From NCBI RefSeq assembly GCF_902362185.1, contig NC_044496.1:50924636-50988635 (forward strand): DNA of 64,000 nt. Reading direction: 5' to 3'. Below are positions 59,111-64,000 of the stretch, piece by piece. How positions within the stretch are numbered: position 1 is the stretch's first letter; the number at the start of each line of letters is the position of its first letter. The DNA comes from Chanos chanos (taxonomy: Eukaryota > Chordata > Actinopteri > Gonorynchiformes > Chanidae). A program made the translations under genes and the position numbers. The notes below the pieces were generated by a model that saw nothing but the letters and a program-made list of their open reading frames with translations, had not been told where the DNA came from and did not search any database.

Positions 59111-60413
59111 TACAGTTTTTTTTACAATTGCTTAAACACTAAAATTCAAAATAACACACAGTTACTGAAACCTGACACTCAAGGAGCAAAACCTCAGCCC
59201 AGATCTGCACAACTACAAGCACATTCTCAGCCTTTCACTTTTTGCCAAACTCTACACACAGTGTTTTGCAAAACACTAAACACATTTCTCTACATTAGAC
59301 ACAGAAATCTAACATGATGTCACTTCTTTGCCACTTCAAGGCACTTCCCTTCAAAATACCACGCTTATGAACCAATTGATCAAACACGGCCGTCAGGTGT
59401 GCAGACACTTAGGTGGTTAATTGTAAGCTCACAAATCAGGCATAAGCACTATAAAAAGGCAACAGGTGAGTTTACCTGTCTTCAGCTTAAATGGAACATT
59501 GGCCACAGAGCTATTTTGACTGCCCCAAGCCAACGTGGTGGTAACATCACAATCTGTGCTGCAATCATGCAGAATGGGACCCTCCACTGCCATGCCAAAT
59601 AGGGTCCTTACAACATAGCCCACATTCTCAAACTGTTCAACAGACTACACAATATTGACACCTCAGAAGACCATCCACAATATTCATTTCAATACCTTCC
59701 ACCATACTCTCCCCTCCTTAACCCCGTTGAGGAGTTTTTTTTCTGCATGGCGGTGGAAGGTTTACGATCTCCAACCCTATGTCAGGATACCCCTCATTCT
59801 AGCCATGGAGGAGGCCTGCGACCAAATTGATGCAGCTTCTGTGCAGGGATGGATTCGCCATTGAAGAAGATTCTTCCCTTGCTGTTTTGCGAGAGAGGAC
59901 ATTGCCTGTGATGTAGATGAAGTGCTGTGGCCAGATCCAGCTCGGCAGAGAAATGATGCTTAGGTTGTTGGGGGTTTTTTTTACAGGTTATTCATGCTTT
60001 TTTTGTCTCCAAATGTGTTTACAGTGTTTATGGCATGTACTATATTGTATTTAGAATATGTTCTGCTCTGATTCTCAGTGCAAAATGCAACCTTTGGAAA
60101 TGCATGGATGTATTGATGGATTTAGAATGTTTAGAGAAATAAATATTTTCATCACTGTGCAGTACTGGTCTTGTGTGTTGTGTTTGATCAATGTATTCAT
60201 GCACTTTACTTTAAAGATATCTCTGAAAAAATCAAACCCTGACTATATCATTAGAAAAGTAGAAATGTTAAGTGTTTTAGATTGAGCCCAGCAGTGTGTA
60301 ACTGGTTCAAACAGAACTGGAACGTATGAACCATGTGTGTGCCATATGGTGGCAAAGGTGGGTTTTTATAAACTACTGTATAGTTTTGAATGAAAGGTTT
60401 CATTTTGCAAAAG
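59111..60413 (+). mobile_element. T1 copy with transposase fragment, right end deleted
   Basis: It is closest to 5923-7239, with the same deletion of the transposase N-terminal half and the same stop after CHAK. It retains about 110 bp (from 60040) that are missing from the U1 copy. The right terminus is lost: CATTTTGCAAAAGAT passes straight into GAAGTAGCTAATTGTG of the C6 flank. Confidence 0.78.
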
Positions 60414-60834
60414 ATGAAGTAGCTAATTGTGAGATGTCACAACAACACTCTCTCAAACATACGGTTTTCATCTACACTAAAATTCTGCAAATGCGATGCA
60501 GTGATATTCATTGATCCAAACAGTCAAAGGCAGAGTCAGATGCCTCTTATTAAAGGGTGAAATATGACAATCTTTCCTCCCAGTTTGTGTTGAAATATTT
60601 GGTTCCATGTCATGGGTCGATGATAATCAAAAACTTGACAACGTTCAACAGTTATGATAACGGTTATTTAATACTTAACTTATTACAGAGCCATTCATAA
60701 CATTTCTTAATCTATAGTACAAACAGCCAAATACAGTAAGTCTAACATTTTTATGAATTCAATTGAAAAATGCTGCAGTTGGATTCCATTGTGTGGTGAA
60801 TTCTAGGCACGGAAGTGTTGAAATATTCATGCAG
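60414..60834. other. 3' flank of C6
   Basis: Conserved flank, shortened at its left side by the deletion that removed the T1 end. No gene. Confidence 0.45.
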
Positions 60835-61785
60835 TCATTTGTTGTCAGCTTGGTCTAAGATTTGCTGCAGTTTTTCATGAACAGTCTTCGGCTGATGCTG
60901 TGCTCCCAGTGTGCCTCTGGCTTCCAGCAGCAGTGCTGGCATACAGGAGGGACCATACTGTGGAAAGAGATGCAGGCTGAGATAGGGAACCCAAATTCTG
61001 TACATCCACTGTTGCACTGACAATTTGATAATTTGAAGTGAAATTTTCACTTCAAATGAAGCAGAAATGTAACTGAGAACTCCTCTCCCCATAACTCACT
61101 CATTTAAGCTTTTCAAAGTAATATCTAAGTCCAGCTACAACACTGTACAATATCTCCAAAACATTTAGTGTGTAACACCATGCAGCCCTTTCTATATCAC
61201 TTTCAGCAATTTACTTCTAAATTCAATCGAAATTGAATTAGTTCTCGGGTTCAGCTAATCTGAGATTTAACAAATTCCTCTATAGAGGAACAGCCCACAA
61301 GGTGAATTAAAAAAAAAAAAAAACGTGATGATGGATGAAAGTCAGAGGACAAATACTCACCACTGGCTCTTCATCAGGGTGAGTGTTGCAGTGCTGGAGG
61401 TAGCTCCTGTGAAGCTTGGTCAGGTCACTGAGGAAGGACCAAGCTTTTCTCAGGTCTGTGAGCCTCTGCTCCAGCTCATCACGCTCTTTCTGCAGTCTCC
61501 GCACATGAGCCTCACTCCTGAAAATGGATGGACAGAGAAATAAAAAGAGAAATGAAAACAGACGTCAGTTTGCATCAAATGTTCAACATAGCTTCTGGAA
61601 TGGAAGAGACTGAAAACTGGAACTGGAGATTGAATCGCTACATTGTTTGTCCCAATACAAAAAAAAAAAGCATTTTACATAAATAACAGATTATTGATGC
61701 TTAATTTAAGTAATGAAATAATGAAAAGGTTACTCACCCTAAGTTCCTATTGCACCCTTTTTAACGTTTTTGTCATTCTACTCAT
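60835..61785 (-). pseudogene. C6: copy of the small coiled-coil gene with an in-frame stop in exon 1
   Basis: Proposed exons are 61785-61738, 61510-61361 and 61008-60835 (TGA). In exon 1 the second Gln codon of RVQQEL is TAG (61749-61747), where C1-C5 have CAG. If the proposed ATG is used, the protein ends after 12 codons. Exons 2 and 3 remain open and their splice sites are intact (the exon 2 donor is GTGAGT here against GTGAGC elsewhere). If translation starts elsewhere, for example at an internal Met, the change would be harmless. A GC box lies at 62288-62295. Confidence 0.5.
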
Positions 61786-62460
61786 GTTTAATTTCACACT
61801 GTTTAAACTTTTACTTACACCACGTCGCTGGGATAACTAGGTTAAAATGGAAAAAAACCTGCCACATTATGGAATTGTACTTTCACTGTCAGTCATCTCC
61901 ATTCAGTATTTTGCTTGTACACTTGCGCCAAATACCTGGTGTTTAACCGCGAACGTGGTTGAATGTTTACTTCAAACCACTACATTTTCTGGGGGTGCAC
62001 TGAAAAACAAAACTTCAAAACCGTTAAAAAACAAACGCTTAGCATATCCACCAATATGGACACATACTGAAATTGCATATTACAAGAGTTTTTGAAAGAT
62101 TCCCAAATCAACATGGATGCTTAAACTGAATATGTGCCAGCAATTGTTCCACTATCACCCAAAAATGATCCATTCCACAACTACGTTATTCTTCCTGGTT
62201 TTGAAAGTGACATGCAATAATATCGGCGCAATACCGCCAACTAACGACTTGAAATGGCGCTGGCACAATGGATTGGGCACTTGAACTGGGGCGGGACTGC
62301 TCTAGGTCCTCGAGGGACAGGTACCTCAAATTTTCCACCCTCTTCTTTACCTACATGTTTACTGTGATTAATAGATTTTATATCAAGTTTCATTTACTAA
62401 ATTCCATAGGAAAATTTCTATGTTTTCTAATATGAATCATATCAAAATTAGATGTAAATT
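61786..62460 (-). promoter_or_regulatory. Intergenic region between K7 and C6
   Basis: The GC box is at 62288-62295. No other feature is seen. Confidence 0.35.
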
Positions 62461-63923
62461 TCAGCAAGCCTGAAACCAGCGGTGGCGCCTCATCTGTTTC
62501 AGGGTTGGACGATCCTCTGGATTTTCTTTCAGGCACCAGCGAATCAGGTCTTGGAACTCTATGTAAAAGAGAAAGAAAGTTAAGTATGGAATTAAAAACG
62601 GGACAAATCAACCAACTACATGAGAGATGTGGGAGTTCTGTGGTGAATGTGGTCCTTTCTGTTAGTTTGTGTATGTTGGCCATAAGAAAAATGTGTTTGG
62701 CTCTGTGCCAACGTCTTTACCTGCAGATGGTCCTTGAGGGAAAGGTAGATGGCCCTGGATGATCTGTCGACTGGAGGTGAATGGTGCAAAGCCACACACT
62801 AGACGGAACATGGTCGCTCCCACAGACCAGACAGTGGCTGGGCCTGCCATATACTCACTATGCAGGAACCATTCAGGTGGTGCATATTGAAAGGTCCCTG
62901 CAAAGTAGTCGTAAGGGCAGTCCTGGAGCAGGTCTCCGCAGCCAAAGTCGATGAGTTTGACCGTGTGAGAGTCCGTCAGAATGAGCACGTTCTCAGGCTT
63001 CACGTCACGGTGGAGAACCCCGCGCTTCTCGCAGTGACGCAAAGCCCTCAACAACTGCTTCATCACCACGCGAGTCAGATTCTCATCCAGGGAGCCACCC
63101 TGCGCCGCGCAGAATTCGGCGAGATCCTGACAGGGTTCAAGCAGCTCCAGGATCAAAACGAACTGACTTGGTTGTTCAAACCACTCCAACAGCCGTAGGA
63201 TGTTTGAACAGTGAGGGGCTGTGTTCACCATGCTCATCAGAGCCACCTCCAAAGGCAAAGTACCCTGTCCAGGCTACACAAAACACAGGTGACGTGAAGG
63301 GAAGTTTGTGCTTTATGCCATTAACGCAGGTTCAATAGGATCAAGGTTCAAATTCAGTATTGCTCTCTCTAGTGCCCTGAGAACAGCTTAAAAAATGAGT
63401 GAAACACAAATAGATAACTTACAATCTCAAGCGTCTCCTCTGCCCTGTCTTTAGAGATATACTTGATGGCAACCTGAAGAAATCAAAATCTGACCTGAGT
63501 CTACATATATCTCTAAGCTGTGACGATTAGAATGCTACAATCACTACACAAACATGAAGCCAATCAGAAAAGGTAGTTCAACAGTAGTGGTAGTTACATT
63601 TCTTTCAATGGCAGAAGTTAGGGGAATGCTGTCACACAATATTTCAGATGAAAATAAACTAATAAAGAGTTCCAGTTGTAATATGAAGCTTTTTACACTG
63701 TTATTAAAGTGATCGTACTTCAAATCAGTGACAGCAAAAGTTTGATGAGTTTTAATAAGGCCAGCAAGCTATGAGACAAAGATTTTGGTCGTGACACAAA
63801 AAACAGAGGGTTATAGTTACGGTCTTACAGGCATTTGATCCTCAATGCGGATCCCAGCAAAAACACTTCCAAATCCACCTTCTCCAAGGAAGTGCTGCTC
63901 CATGTACGACTCCTCAAACGTAG
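62461..63923 (-). CDS. K7: PIM-family Ser/Thr kinase, 5' exons outside the window
   Basis: The visible exons are 63923-63829 (Gly loop), 63473-63423 (VAIK), 63264-62721 (core) and 62558-62461. The two 5' exons lie beyond the right edge. It is the only copy that ends in TGA rather than TAA, at the same codon, so the protein end HHWFQAC is unchanged. It is the most changed core of the set: DENLTRVVMKQ for DENVTREVMKQ and SVGATMF for SVGVTMF, plus the EFCAAQGG variant shared with K6. HRD, DFGCGD and PPEW are intact. Confidence 0.85.
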
Positions 63924-64000
63924 CTACGATGTGAAGAAAACATATGTTACTCTCTGTGAGAACGTTATATCTGAAACATTTCCATGAGGTGACTATCAGA

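Larger units (their letters stand above)
1..64000. repeat. Tandem array of two-gene cassettes (PIM-like kinase + small coiled-coil gene)
   Basis: Units measured from kinase stop codon to kinase stop codon are U1 (<1-9358), U2 9359-19428 (10,070 bp), U3 19429-29002 (9,574), U4 29003-39079 (10,077), U5 39080-49761 (10,682), U6 49762-62460 (12,699, of which about 3.38 kb is a LINE insertion with its target duplication) and U7 62461-64000 (cut). Exon sizes are the same in all copies (98, 544, 51, 95, 462 or 465, and 22 coding bases). Unit length differences come from transposon insertions and deletions in the spacer upstream of each kinase. Every host gene points to the minus strand, so the array is direct head-to-tail. 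Confidence 0.95.

Noticed and set aside
1-64000. LTR retroelements or other virus-derived elements, CRISPR arrays, bacterial-type operons
   Set aside because: No long terminal repeats, capsid/envelope-like proteins, regular spacer arrays or ribosome-binding patterns were seen. The repeats are explained by tandem duplication, DNA transposons and LINEs.

Overview
The window is vertebrate, almost certainly teleost, genomic DNA. The evidence is AT-rich intergenic sequence, split genes with GT..AG introns, a Rex3/RTE-like LINE, an L2-like LINE fragment, and several Tc1/mariner (IS630)-type DNA transposons with TA-flanked TACAG... ends. Nothing prokaryotic is present. No LTR or virus-derived element was recognised.

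The whole window is a head-to-tail tandem array of a roughly 9.5-10.7 kb cassette (12.7 kb where a LINE has landed). All host genes lie on the minus strand. Each cassette carries (1) a PIM-family serine/threonine kinase gene, K1-K7, for which six exons could be placed with consistent splice phases (about 423 codons), and (2) a small gene of unknown function, C1-C6, encoding a predicted coiled-coil protein of about 123 residues, located between one kinase and the next. K1 is cut by the left edge (last exon missing) and K7 by the right edge (first two exons missing). K2-K6 look intact and open. C6 has an in-frame stop in its first exon.

Layout, as K exons / intergenic / C gene: K1 19-2183, C1 7683-8684; K2 9359-11761, C2 17808-18753; K3 19429-21854, C3 27334-28328; K4 29003-31423, C4 37455-38404; K5 39080-41479, C5 48087-49087; K6 49762-52176, C6 60835-61785; K7 62461-63923. 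Two kinds of kinase-upstream intergenic DNA alternate. Type A (after K2 and K4) has an L2 fragment with an (AAT)n tract and a 2.1 kb transposon (T1) at a fixed site. Type B (after K1, K3, K5, K6) keeps other spacer DNA and carries transposons T2 and/or T3. The alternation shows that a two-cassette block of about 20 kb was itself duplicated (K2-K3 block to K4-K5 block). After K6 a full-length 3.4 kb LINE with a 1058-codon open reading frame is inserted into a T2 copy.

Functionally, the kinases keep the catalytic landmarks (Gly loop, VAIK Lys, HRD, DFG, PPEW, subdomain XI Arg). They differ from PIM1 in having a roughly 160-residue basic N-terminal extension and Leu in place of the hallmark hinge proline. 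PIM-like kinase expansions are known in fishes. The repeated pairing with a small coiled-coil gene is the least explained feature here.
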